Positions 29,333 through 39,199 of a stretch of 64,000 nt of DNA are shown in pieces. This DNA is from Candidatus Paraprochloron terpiosi LD05 (GTDB taxonomy: Bacteria; Cyanobacteriota; Cyanobacteriia; Cyanobacteriales; Prochloraceae). The notes beneath the pieces were generated by a model. The model made no database searches. It was not told the DNA's origin and saw nothing but the letters and a program-made list of their open reading frames with translations. Each line of letters starts with the position of its first letter. Positions within the stretch are counted from its first letter, which is position 1. The position numbers and the translations under genes were made by a program. The DNA is taken from contig CP073341.1 of the NCBI GenBank assembly GCA_018141785.1, positions 2,155,422 through 2,219,421 of the forward strand, given 5' to 3'.

Positions 29333-29492
29333 CCCCCGGTTAAAACACGGGGGATTCGGGATTTAAGCAGCAATCGCAGGGAAACCCCGTCTTACATTGC
29401 CTAGCCCCAAGGTTGAGACCCCAACCTTTTTGATTATACTACGGCTGAATAAATTCAGCTTGCGCTTATATCCCCCGATTAAAATACGGGGG
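29333..29492. repeat. 160-bp non-coding element bounded by twin hairpins
   Basis: The stretch between cpeA and rpsD starts with CCCCCGGTTAAAACACGGGGG and ends with CCCCCGATTAAAATACGGGGG, the same hairpin in the same orientation. Between them is another inverted pair (GGTTGAGACCCCAACC) and GCTGAATAAATTCAGC. There is no ORF. It resembles a non-autonomous end-pair of an IS200/IS605 (TnpB)-type element, from memory of such ends in cyanobacteria. It cannot be ruled out that it is a processed transcript downstream of cpeBA. Confidence 0.5.
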
Positions 29493-29535
29493 CTTTACGC
29501 TTTGCACCTCGTAACTATCCAGTCAAGCTATCAAA

Positions 29536-30084
<549 letters not shown>

Positions 30085-30102
30085 TTAAATAGTGTTGAGC
30101 GA

Positions 30103-30636
<534 letters not shown>

Positions 30637-30813
30637 TTATTTTTTTCCTCTAAGTTAAAACTTGGACTCGGCTTATCTCTGTTTTGAGTAGCCAATATCT
30701 ACCATAGGGCACTAGTCTGAGCCTTGTATCAATTATTAAAAACAAAGTAATATTTCGTAACTATTTCAATGCTCTAGGGGCTGAAGTACACTGTGGTTGG
30801 GTTATAGCGTTTT

Positions 30814-31320
30814 TTACGGCAATTGGTAACGGATAACGGTTGGAATTTCTTCTATGACTGTTTTAATCGGTACCAAACGTCCTACTGTGGTGTAGTACCC
30901 GTTTTCTACCGGGGTTGTGGTGGTACGTTCGGGAAATCGGTCGGGAAATTGGTCAATTTGCGCCTGAAACCATTTTCTCGTTGCGGGTACGGGGAGGATA
31001 TAAAGGGTACGGGGAACGACGAAGTAATAGAAAAGCAAGTCTGCCTGGGTGTACATAAAACAGCCAGGAGTCCCTTTTTCCTTGTTACTGTGGGTTTCCA
31101 GGAAAAAGTTACCGGTTTTGTGCCAGCGATCGCCCTTTACCTCAATTTGGTAGCTCCCCTTATGGGTTGTCCAAATTAAATCTACGTCAAGCTGCTGAAA
31201 ATCGGGGTCATCTTCTACATTCTCAATCTTCACAGTCTCACTCAAACTCTGCAACCAGGAAGTAATATCCGCCGTTGCTTGTTTGCCTACTGCTACCGCT
31301 TCCTTCATCGTATAACTCAT
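30814..31320 (-). CDS. Nuclease-fold protein, PD-(D/E)xK-like, unknown
   Basis: A 168-residue protein from ATG 31320. The segment DVDLIWTTHKGSYQIEVKGD (45-64) has the Asp and the ExK spacing of PD-(D/E)xK nuclease-like domains (candidate D45/D47, E60, K62). The C-terminal part includes a YFVVPRTLYILPVPATRKWF strand-helix pair. No partner methylase is near. The stop is 177 bp upstream of the cpeB start; the start lies 40 bp downstream of the glmS stop. Assignment to the nuclease superfamily is by motif only. Confidence 0.5.
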   Translation of the reverse strand: MSYTMKEAVAVGKQATADITSWLQSLSETVKIENVEDDPDFQQLDVDLIWTTHKGSYQIEVKGDRWHKTGNFFLETHSNKEKGTPGCFMYTQADLLFYYFVVPRTLYILPVPATRKWFQAQIDQFPDRFPERTTTTPVENGYYTTVGRLVPIKTVIEEIPTVIRYQLP

Positions 31321-31359
31321 GGCTTTTCTCTTTCCTATACCCCGAACCCCACACTCCAA

Positions 31360-33201
31360 TTATTCTACCGTCACAGACTTAGCTAAGTTCCGGGGCTGAT
31401 CCACATCTAAACCGCGACGTGCGGCAATATGATAAGCCATTAACTGCAAGGGAATAACCGTCAATATGGGAGAAAGCAACTCATCTACTGCTGGAACCGG
31501 CAATAAGTCATCAAAGATTTGCTCCGCTTCCCTTGGTGTTTCATTTATAGCAGTAATTCCAATCAAACGAGCATCTCTCGCTTTCGCCTCCTGAGCATTA
31601 GAAATGACCTTTTCATAGACAGATCCGGGCATGGCGATGGCCACTACGGGAACTTTGGCATCCAAAAGAGCGATGGGTCCATGTTTCATCTCCCCCGCTG
31701 GATAACCTTCGGCGTGAATATAACTGATTTCTTTCAGTTTCAGAGCACCTTCTAAAGCAATGGGAAAATTAATCCCTCGTCCAATAAAGATAAAATTTTG
31801 GGTTTCCACAAACTGGTGGGCTAATTCCTCAATACACTCCTCAGTACTCTCTAAAATCTGTTCTATCAGGCTGGGTAATTGACGCAAACCGTTGATAATT
31901 GCTTCAATTTGACCATGGGGCAAATAGGAACGTCTATAAGCCAAATCCAGAGCAAGACAGTAAAAGTTCATCAATTGGGCGGTAAAGGTTTTCGTCGCTG
32001 CCACCCCAATTTCTATCCCGGAATGGTTGTGGATAATCTGATCTACCACATGGGTAATAGTACTATCACCTCGATTAGTAATCCCCAGGAGACGGGGATT
32101 ACTCCGACGGTGTTTTTCCATTTCCAAAGCTGCCAAGGTATCTGCCGTTTCTCCCGATTGAGTAACCCCAATAGTGAGGGTATTAGGAACCAGAGGAGGG
32201 GGAGCGTAGCGAAATTCTGAAGCATATTCTACCCTAGTGGGAATACCAGCTAATGTCTCCAGGAGGTATTTACCCACCAAACCAGCGTGCCAACTGGTAC
32301 CGCAGGCAATAATTTGGATTTGTTCTACATTATCTAACAGTTGTTCGGACAAGTTCCTAAAATCTGGATTGTCTTGATTGAGGTAGGTTGCCAAGTTAGT
32401 GCGCACTACGGAGGGTTGTTCGTAGATTTCCTTAAGCATGAAGTGGCGAAACCCCTGTTTTTCCACCACGACAGGATTCCAGTCTAGGGTACGAGGCACC
32501 TTTTTCAGGCGATCGCCTTGGAAGTTATATATTTCCACCCCCAAAGGAGTCAGTTTAGCCATTTCCCCATTTTCCAGGGTGAGTACAGCTCTTGTATGGG
32601 GTACTAAAGCGGGAATATCGGAGGCACAGAAAAATTCTCCTTGTCCAAAACCGAGGGTAAGGGGAGCCTGCTGACGGACTACAATTAATTCATCGGCATA
32701 ATCAGCACAAATGATAGCTAGGGCGAATGCTCCTGATAAGCGTTCAATTGTCTTTTGCACTGCTACCAGTAATTCCATTCCTGGTATAGTTAAAAAATCA
32801 GCAATGAGGTGAGGGATTACTTCTGTATCGGTGTCGGAACGAAATTCATATCCTTTCTTTTTTAGTTCTTCTCGTAATTCCAGGTAGTTTTCAATAATGC
32901 CATTTTGCACCACCGCTACTCTATTGGCAGTATCCATATGGGGATGAGCATTATACTCCTCAGGCTTACCATGAGTTGCCCAGCGGGTATGCCCAATGCC
33001 AATTTGAGCGGTATTTACAACTCCTTGGAGTTTTTCGTACAGGTTATCAAGTTTGCCTTGAGCGCGCACACAGCGGACTTCCCCGTCTAAGATAGTTGCT
33101 ATACCCGCCGAATCATAACCTCGATATTCCAGTCTTTCTAACCCAGACAGCAAAATCTCTCTTGCAGGTTGGGTGCCGATATAGCCAACAATGCCACACA
33201 T
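31360..33201 (-). CDS. glmS: Glutamine--fructose-6-phosphate aminotransferase GlmS
   Basis: Makes glucosamine-6-phosphate from fructose-6-phosphate and glutamine, committing sugar to UDP-GlcNAc and peptidoglycan. The N-terminal Ntn amidotransferase begins MCGIVGYIG with catalytic Cys2. Two SIS domains follow (IACGTSWHAGLVGKYLLE; IFIGRGINFPIALEGALKLK), and the C-terminus ends DVDQPRNLAKSVTVE, the conserved tail. Full length at 613 residues. It is followed 40 bp downstream by the nuclease-like gene. No glmS ribozyme is expected in this phylum and none is seen. Confidence 0.97.
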   Translation of the reverse strand: MCGIVGYIGTQPAREILLSGLERLEYRGYDSAGIATILDGEVRCVRAQGKLDNLYEKLQGVVNTAQIGIGHTRWATHGKPEEYNAHPHMDTANRVAVVQNGIIENYLELREELKKKGYEFRSDTDTEVIPHLIADFLTIPGMELLVAVQKTIERLSGAFALAIICADYADELIVVRQQAPLTLGFGQGEFFCASDIPALVPHTRAVLTLENGEMAKLTPLGVEIYNFQGDRLKKVPRTLDWNPVVVEKQGFRHFMLKEIYEQPSVVRTNLATYLNQDNPDFRNLSEQLLDNVEQIQIIACGTSWHAGLVGKYLLETLAGIPTRVEYASEFRYAPPPLVPNTLTIGVTQSGETADTLAALEMEKHRRSNPRLLGITNRGDSTITHVVDQIIHNHSGIEIGVAATKTFTAQLMNFYCLALDLAYRRSYLPHGQIEAIINGLRQLPSLIEQILESTEECIEELAHQFVETQNFIFIGRGINFPIALEGALKLKEISYIHAEGYPAGEMKHGPIALLDAKVPVVAIAMPGSVYEKVISNAQEAKARDARLIGITAINETPREAEQIFDDLLPVPAVDELLSPILTVIPLQLMAYHIAARRGLDVDQPRNLAKSVTVE

Positions 33202-33217
33202 TTAAGAGTTTTCTCCT

Positions 33218-33757
33218 TTAGAAATTTTCCGATTCCCTGGGAATATCTCCATTGCGATCTAGAAATAAATTGCCCGCAGCACTATTCTGATAAACACAGT
33301 TAATTTGGGGGGAACCCTCTAGAGGACCTGTAAAACCGAAAGTGTTCATGCGACGCTTACAATCTCTTACCTGCTCTTCGTTTACTAAACCTTGTTGTTC
33401 CAGGATAGACCAATTATTCTGACGCATTACGCACCCAGGTTGCATTTTCGGTTGTGTGACATAGACACTGAAAGGGTTCAAAGTCAGGAAAACCCGCATA
33501 TCCGTAACCATAGCACTGGCTCCGTATTGTACACATAGTTCGGCATTGGGAGCGCTACGGTCAATAAGTTCCCGATTTGCTACATTAGTTGCATCGGTAG
33601 TGACTGTTGAGCTAAAACCGATGCCCACTCCCACCCCTAAGATGAAAATAGCAAATAACAGGGCTATGGTGGTATAATTGAACAATCCCCCAGCTGATTC
33701 AGATCTGGAACTTTTCCTTCTGTCTCGGTTATAGTACTCAGATTGATTTCGTTTCAT
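33218..33757 (-). CDS. DUF3172-type membrane-anchored cyanobacterial protein
   Basis: A 179-residue protein with a charged N-terminus (RDRRKSSRSE), one membrane span at about 28-48 (YTTIALLFAIFILGVGVGIGF) and a conserved extracytoplasmic domain with three or four cysteines (NAELCVQYGASAMVTDMRVF, PGCVMRQNNW, INCVYQNSAAGNLFLD). This pattern matches the cyanobacterial DUF3172 family, whose role is unknown. It lies 16 bp upstream of glmS on the same strand, so it may be co-transcribed with it. Confidence 0.75.
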   Translation of the reverse strand: MKRNQSEYYNRDRRKSSRSESAGGLFNYTTIALLFAIFILGVGVGIGFSSTVTTDATNVANRELIDRSAPNAELCVQYGASAMVTDMRVFLTLNPFSVYVTQPKMQPGCVMRQNNWSILEQQGLVNEEQVRDCKRRMNTFGFTGPLEGSPQINCVYQNSAAGNLFLDRNGDIPRESENF

Positions 33758-33845
33758 CTCTTTTCTCCCAATTTATAGCTTATAATCATTTTAACCTCAA
33801 TAATTGTGGTGTTGGTGGGTGATTCAGGGAAAAACACAATTTACC

Positions 33846-34994
33846 ATGAAACAAATTATAGACCATTTTTACGCCTGTAGTCAATTGAAGTTCTCGGGAA
33901 AACTGGAATTGAAAAATGTTTTGACACAATGGACATTTTATTATCGACGAGGTCAGATTATTTGGGCAGCAGGAGGACTTCATCCCGTGAGACGTTATCT
34001 CCGACAAATGAGTACCTATTGTCCGGATCTTAAAGCTAATAAGCTCCGGTTTCGTTCCTCAGATTTTAACATTGATTTTTGGCAGTTAGAGCTTCTTGAT
34101 TCATTATATCAGCACAATCGGATTACAAGAGAGCAGATTACTGCCATACTGAATAGTACCATTAAAGAACTGTTATTTGACATCATTCAGCAAGCATTTT
34201 TGTCTGGGGAATCATCGTTACTGTCCAAAAGCCAAAGAGAAGAGCAGAAAGTTCTCAACTTGTACCTCACTCAGGACAATATAGAGAATTTTATCCACCA
34301 AAAACAGGAGGTTCACCAGACTTGGCAAGCTTGGAGCGATGCTGGTTTACAGCAGATATCTCCCCATAAAGCACCAATTTTGTGCCAACCGAAAAAAATG
34401 CGCCAAAAATTACCAGAACGTCTCTATAAGATTTGGGCAAATTTACTTACTGGCAAGTGGACATTGTCAGATTTATCTGTGAAAATGAAGCAAAATCTTT
34501 TGCCCTTGACTAAATCCTTAGTTTATTATATCGACCAAGGGATGATTGAACTGGTAAAAGTTACCGACTTGCCTTTACCCGTGACCCTGGGAAAGGTTAC
34601 TTCTGATGTTCAAACAAAGAAAAAGAAAACCAGTGCTTTAATAGCTTGCATAGACGATAGTCCTCAGGTGTGTCAGCTTATCAAAGAGATTGTCACCCAG
34701 GCTGGCTATCGGTTTATTAGCATTCAAAATCCTCTAGAAGCAATCCCCATGCTAATAGAGTATAGACCAAATCTCATTCTCTTAGATTTAATCATGCCAG
34801 TGGCTAACGGCTACGAAATTTGTTCTCAGGTGAGACGGGTTTCTATCTTAGCGACTACTCCTGTCATAATTATCACAGGAAAGGATGGTTTAGTGGACAG
34901 AGTCAGGGCTAAAATGGTGGGGGCATCTAATTTTATCAGCAAACCCATAGAACCCAAAAAACTTTTGGCTACTATTAGGAAATATAAATTCTAG
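33846..34994 (+). CDS. pixG: PatA/PixG-type response regulator (PATAN-REC)
   Basis: First gene of the phototaxis operon. From ATG 33846 the 382-residue protein has an N-terminal PATAN-type domain (CSQLKFSGKLELKN, FYYRRGQIIWAAGGLHPVRR) and a C-terminal receiver domain (about 260-382) with acidic pocket IDDS, phospho-Asp in LLDLIMP and conserved Lys in ISKPIEP. In Synechocystis, PixG/TaxP1 is the PatA-type output component of positive phototaxis and acts on the type IV pilus machinery. An upstream in-frame start at 33804 adds 14 unrelated residues. A 296-bp gap separates it from pixH. Confidence 0.85.
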   Translation: MKQIIDHFYACSQLKFSGKLELKNVLTQWTFYYRRGQIIWAAGGLHPVRRYLRQMSTYCPDLKANKLRFRSSDFNIDFWQLELLDSLYQHNRITREQITAILNSTIKELLFDIIQQAFLSGESSLLSKSQREEQKVLNLYLTQDNIENFIHQKQEVHQTWQAWSDAGLQQISPHKAPILCQPKKMRQKLPERLYKIWANLLTGKWTLSDLSVKMKQNLLPLTKSLVYYIDQGMIELVKVTDLPLPVTLGKVTSDVQTKKKKTSALIACIDDSPQVCQLIKEIVTQAGYRFISIQNPLEAIPMLIEYRPNLILLDLIMPVANGYEICSQVRRVSILATTPVIIITGKDGLVDRVRAKMVGASNFISKPIEPKKLLATIRKYKF

Positions 34995-35290
34995 GTCGAG
35001 AAATGTGGTAGACTCGCGTTTTTAGGAGTTTACCAAGCATGACAAGCCCATTCAACCGTCAGAATCATCCTGCCAGTACAGAGGCAATGGTTTTGAGCAA
35101 TTCTCTGCTAACCTAATTTTGTGATCAGTCGCCTTGGCGGTTGCTATAATATATTATGGAATACCCAAAACTAACTAAATTATCCTTGGATATGCCAAAC
35201 CCAATCATATGACCTGCTTGATATTCTAATCCAACTAGAGTTCAATAAGGTTATAATTGAGCAAATGAGCGAAAAGATTGTGGAAATTTT
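34995..35290. other. Intergenic region inside the phototaxis operon
   Basis: No ORF or RNA gene could be supported here. A possible start for a second transcript lies in the AT-rich stretch near 35140-35270. A short run at about 35000-35030 resembles part of a tRNA-Leu D-arm but no cloverleaf completes. Confidence 0.4.
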
Positions 35291-35656
35291 ATGAGGACTG
35301 TATTAATTGTTGAAGATGGATTAGCGGATTTAGCAACCAGTCAAAATTACTTACAACAGGCTGGTTTCCGGGTGGTTGAAGCTACAAGCGTGGAGCAAGC
35401 GAAAGAAAAACTGACCCAAATGAAGCCAGACGTTATTTTGCTGGATATCATCCTGCCAGGACAAAGTGGGTTTGAATTTTGTAAAGATTTGAGGGATGAA
35501 CCAGAGACCAAAACTATTCCCGTAATCTTCTGCTCGAACAAAAACACTGATGTAGATAAAATGTGGGGGGAGATGTTAGGGGCGGATGCCTATCTAACTA
35601 AGCCTGTAAACCGGGAAGAATTAATCGCCACGGTGCAAAAATTAGCAAATGTCTGA
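35291..35656 (+). CDS. pixH: CheY-like response regulator PixH
   Basis: Single receiver domain of 121 residues: acidic pair VEDG, phospho-Asp in LLDIILP (about 52), Thr/Ser in IFCSNK and Lys in YLTKPVN. In Pix/Tax1 systems PixH (TaxY1) works alongside PixG to direct the response. Its stop lies inside the start of pixI (8-bp overlap), showing translational coupling. Confidence 0.9.
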   Translation: MRTVLIVEDGLADLATSQNYLQQAGFRVVEATSVEQAKEKLTQMKPDVILLDIILPGQSGFEFCKDLRDEPETKTIPVIFCSNKNTDVDKMWGEMLGADAYLTKPVNREELIATVQKLANV

Positions 35657-36170
35657 ACCAGAGTCAACAACTTATATTGAGGAGGACAAGGAAAGATTTG
35701 TCCTGTTTGAATTAGGCACTAAGCATATAGGGGCAATTCCTGTAAACTACATAGCAGAAGTATTTCAAATCTCATTGGTCGCTATTTTACCAGTTCCAGA
35801 AGTGCCTGTTTCCGTGCTGGGTTTATATAACTGGCGGGGAGAAATGCTGTGGTGGGTGGATCTAGAACATTTGGTGGGTTTAGAACCCATTACTCAAGAA
35901 AGGGATTCTGGTAATATCCACATGGCCATTGTCATTCAAGCAAGGGAAAAGTCCCTGGGTTTATTGGTACGAGAGCTGGTGGATATTGAGTGGCTATTCC
36001 TCAGGGAAATGAAGTCTTCTGCCACTGGATTGTTCCCAGGGGAACTATACTCTTTCTTAGAGGGATATTTCATCAAGGATGACCAAAAAACGATTCTCAG
36101 CCTGGATCCAGTGGCTATTCTGGAATCCACCGCTTGGGGAGACAGGGCGTTAATTGATAGGAGAAGTTAA
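35649..36170 (+). CDS. pixI: CheW-like adaptor PixI
   Basis: A 173-residue CheW-type adaptor linking receptor and Che[41 protein letters not shown] (the CheW core strand and Arg), and [16 protein letters not shown] 35649 overlaps the pixH stop by 8 bp and the stop is 2 bp before the pixJ start. Confidence 0.88.
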   Translation: MSEPESTTYIEEDKERFVLFELGTKHIGAIPVNYIAEVFQISLVAILPVPEVPVSVLGLYNWRGEMLWWVDLEHLVGLEPITQERDSGNIHMAIVIQAREKSLGLLVRELVDIEWLFLREMKSSATGLFPGELYSFLEGYFIKDDQKTILSLDPVAILESTAWGDRALIDRRS

Positions 36171-36172
36171 CT

Positions 36173-38986
36173 ATGAAGAGTTTGATTCAAGGTACTATTA
36201 AACAGGAACTTTCTCGAGATGGAAGAGAAGAGCAAGAAGAAAAGGAAATCAATCCCCTCGATCTAATCAAGAAAGAAGGCAAGTGGCTGCAAAGTCTGCA
36301 ACAGCAGTTGAGGCAAATAAGAGGGACAATACGCCGCCCTCGCGACTTAGAGACCATGTTCGACGATGTAGTGGGGGATATCAGAATCAGAATTGGCTGC
36401 GATCGCGCTCTGATCTATTGTTTTAATTCTGCGGATCAGGGAGAAGTCTTGGCGGAAGCCAAAACCATGGGGTGGAGACCGGCTTTTGGGGAAACTATCC
36501 CTGCCACTGCCTTTGGCTTAGACAACCGAGATGATTATAGCACACAATCCGCCATTCCTATCAACGTCCAGGAGCATATTACCCCCTATCAATCCCAACT
36601 CCTGGAAGGATTTCAGGTGAAAGCCTGTCTCAGTATCCCCATAATCCTAAAAGATAAAGTCTGGGGCTTATTGGTGGTGCAGCAATGCGATGAAGTGCGA
36701 TCGTTCACGGAAATGGAGATTTTTCTCCTGAACCTAATAGGGAAGGAACTGGAACAGGCGGTGGAACGGTCCCAATTCCAGTTGCAAATACAAAAGCTAA
36801 CAGAGGGGGAGGAAGCGGTTATTGAATTAATCCAACGCATCCGCCAGTCGATAGACATAGAGAATATTTTAAAATATACCACTCAGAAAGCGCGAACCCT
36901 TTTAAAAACAGACCGGGTGGTTGTTTATCGCTTTAATGGGGATTGGAGCGGTCAATTTGTGGCTGAGTCTGTGGGGAGCGGCTGGCTGTCCCTGGTGGAA
37001 CTCCAGGAGAATATGATTGGGGAAAATATTAGCGATTGCGAGGCAATAGATTTTTTAGTCAGAAGTGAGGAAAATGACGGACCCAAGAACTATCGAATGA
37101 CAGATACTTATTTACAGGAAACTCGCGGTGGAAGGTTTCGCTATCGAGAAACCTTTGCGGTGGAAGATATCTACCGGGCAAATTTGACCGACTGCTACTT
37201 AGAGTTTTTAGAGCAATTCCAGGTGAAAGCTTATATTGTGGCCCCCATTTTTGCTGGGGAACAACTCTGGGGAATGTTCGGTGCTTATCAGCACGACGGA
37301 ACCCGGGCATGGGAAGATGCGGAAGTAACATGGATGAAGCAAATAGGTGCCCAGTTGGGTTTAGCCTTGAAACAAGCAGAATTTCTCGAGCAGACTGAAG
37401 CACAAAAGTCTCAACTGGAATATTTAGCTGCCAAAGAGCAAACTCTCTCCCGCATCAGCACTCGGATCCTGCAATCTCTGGAACCAGAAAAGGTGTTTAG
37501 CATGACGGTTCGGGAAATTCGCATTTTGCTTCAATGCGATCGGGTGGGAGTATTTCGCTTCTATCCCAACTCAGGCTACGACGACGGGGAATTTGTGGCG
37601 GAAGATAAAAATCCAGCCTATGCTTCTACTATGGCAGTACAGATTCACGACCACTGTTTTGGGGATTATGTGGAAAAATACCGTCAGGGGGAAGTACAAG
37701 CCATCGCTGACATCCATAATGCGGGTTTGACAGATTGCCATAAAGAGGTGTTAGCTCAGTTGGGCGTAGTGGCCAACTTAATTGTTCCCCTGCTGCAAGG
37801 AGAAGAACTGTGGGGTTTCTTCTGTATTCACCAATGCAGTGGTCCGCGAGAATGGAAATCAGAGGAAATTGAGTTTAGCAAGGATGTTGCCGCTCAATTT
37901 TGTTTGGCATTAGAGGTGCAAAGAACCCTCCAACAACTAGAGGAAAAATCCCAGCTCCTTTCAGCAGCGGTAGCCAAGGAAAAAGCAGCTAAGGAATTAT
38001 TGCAATCGCGCGCTCTTGGGCTTCTAACTGCTGTCAGACCAGCTTTGGACGGGAATTTGACGGTACGGGCACCCATTACAGATGATGAGTTGGGTACCAT
38101 CGCCGGGGCTTATAACAATACTCTCCAGAGCTGGAGCAAAATTTTGCTCCAAGTTCAGGAAGCTGCTCGTAAAGTTGCCACAACATCTCAAGAGAGCGAT
38201 ATTTCTCTGGTGCAACTCACAGAACAGGCTACTGTTCAGTTCCAAGAGATTGGCGTTGCTTTAGGTAAGATAAAGGAGATGGTTAATTCTACTGAAGCAG
38301 CCATCGCCAATGCTCAGTTGGTGGAAAATGCCCTCCAGCAGGCGAACCGCACCGTAGAGTCGGGGGATGAAGCCATGAATCAGACGGTACAGGGGATTCA
38401 GTTGATTCGGGAAACTGTTTCCCAAACCAGTCAAAAGATTAAGCAACTCTCGGAATCGGCTCATAAAATCTCCAAAGCAGTGGGGTTGATTGCTGATTTG
38501 GCTACCCAAACCAACGTGGTGGCTTTCAATGCAGCAATTGAAGCTACGAGAGCAGGGGAGTACGGGAAAGGTTTTGCGGTGGTGGCGGACGAAGTCCGTT
38601 CCCTCTCCCGTCAGTCTGCTGCTGCTACCTCCGAGATTGAAAAATTGGTAGCCGAAACCCAAGAGTCCACCATGGGAGTGGCAGCAGCAATGGATTTGGG
38701 CATTCAGCAGGTGGTGGAAGGAACCAATCTGGTGAACTTGACACGGGAAAGTCTGAATGAAATCGTCACTGCTACTGCTCAAATAGAGCGCTCGGTGGTA
38801 GGAATTATCCAAGCTACTCAACAACACAAAGAGCGATCAGAAGAAGTAACGAAAGTGATGAATGGGGTGGCTCAGATTGCCGATAAAACTTCCACTGAGT
38901 CTTTGCAAATATCGGCTTCTTTCAAGGAGTTGCTGCAAATGGCTGAAGAACTTCTCGTCACCGCCGATCGCTTTAAGGTCAATTGA
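36173..38986 (+). CDS. pixJ: Phototaxis receptor PixJ-like: three GAF domains, HAMP, MCP signalling domain
   Basis: A 937-residue methyl-accepting chemotaxis protein with cyanobacteriochrome features and no membrane span. GAF1 is about 60-205, GAF2 about 230-400, GAF3 about 430-600. GAF3 has the DXCF motif DHCF (Cys495) and the canonical bilin Cys in TDCH (Cys522-His523), so it should bind phycocyanobilin or phycoviolobilin and respond to blue and green light. GAF2 has DCY in the canonical place, so it keeps the Cys but lacks the His. A HAMP-like segment ([20 protein letters not shown]) and an MCP hairpin ([17 protein letters not shown]) complete it. Synechocystis PixJ1 is a membrane protein; this one looks soluble. 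Photochemistry is inferred. Confidence 0.88.
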   Translation: MKSLIQGTIKQELSRDGREEQEEKEINPLDLIKKEGKWLQSLQQQLRQIRGTIRRPRDLETMFDDVVGDIRIRIGCDRALIYCFNSADQGEVLAEAKTMGWRPAFGETIPATAFGLDNRDDYSTQSAIPINVQEHITPYQSQLLEGFQVKACLSIPIILKDKVWGLLVVQQCDEVRSFTEMEIFLLNLIGKELEQAVERSQFQLQIQKLTEGEEAVIELIQRIRQSIDIENILKYTTQKARTLLKTDRVVVYRFNGDWSGQFVAESVGSGWLSLVELQENMIGENISDCEAIDFLVRSEENDGPKNYRMTDTYLQETRGGRFRYRETFAVEDIYRANLTDCYLEFLEQFQVKAYIVAPIFAGEQLWGMFGAYQHDGTRAWEDAEVTWMKQIGAQLGLALKQAEFLEQTEAQKSQLEYLAAKEQTLSRISTRILQSLEPEKVFSMTVREIRILLQCDRVGVFRFYPNSGYDDGEFVAEDKNPAYASTMAVQIHDHCFGDYVEKYRQGEVQAIADIHNAGLTDCHKEVLAQLGVVANLIVPLLQGEELWGFFCIHQCSGPREWKSEEIEFSKDVAAQFCLALEVQRTLQQLEEKSQLLSAAVAKEKAAKELLQSRALGLLTAVRPALDGNLTVRAPITDDELGTIAGAYNNTLQSWSKILLQVQEAARKVATTSQESDISLVQLTEQATVQFQEIGVALGKIKEMVNSTEAAIANAQLVENALQQANRTVESGDEAMNQTVQGIQLIRETVSQTSQKIKQLSESAHKISKAVGLIADLATQTNVVAFNAAIEATRAGEYGKGFAVVADEVRSLSRQSAAATSEIEKLVAETQESTMGVAAAMDLGIQQVVEGTNLVNLTRESLNEIVTATAQIERSVVGIIQATQQHKERSEEVTKVMNGVAQIADKTSTESLQISASFKELLQMAEELLVTADRFKVN

Positions 38987-39019
38987 ACCGGTGTAGGCGA
39001 AAGCAAGTGGTAGCAATGA

Positions 39020-39087
39020 GTAGGTTGGGTAGAGCGTAAGCGTTACCCAACAAAAATCTCCGGGACTGTTGGTTTTCGTTGCCTCCA
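39020..39087. repeat. Degraded copy of the 78-bp inverted-repeat element (between pixJ and pixL)
   Basis: Starts GTAGGTTGGGTAGAGCGTAA and matches the element at 47401 for about 65 bp, then decays before its right terminus. It sits in the 213-bp gap between two operon genes. Confidence 0.6.
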
Positions 39088-39199
39088 TAAAAACCTATGG
39101 ACATTAATTAGTTAATTAATTATGTTTTCGATTTAAAATATGGTACGTGCTATATTAGAAATTAAATCTAAAATAACCAACAAAAAATAACTAATAAAA

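Noticed and set aside
34995..35035. tRNA-Leu-like D-arm sequence
   Set aside because: No acceptor, anticodon or T arm can be completed.
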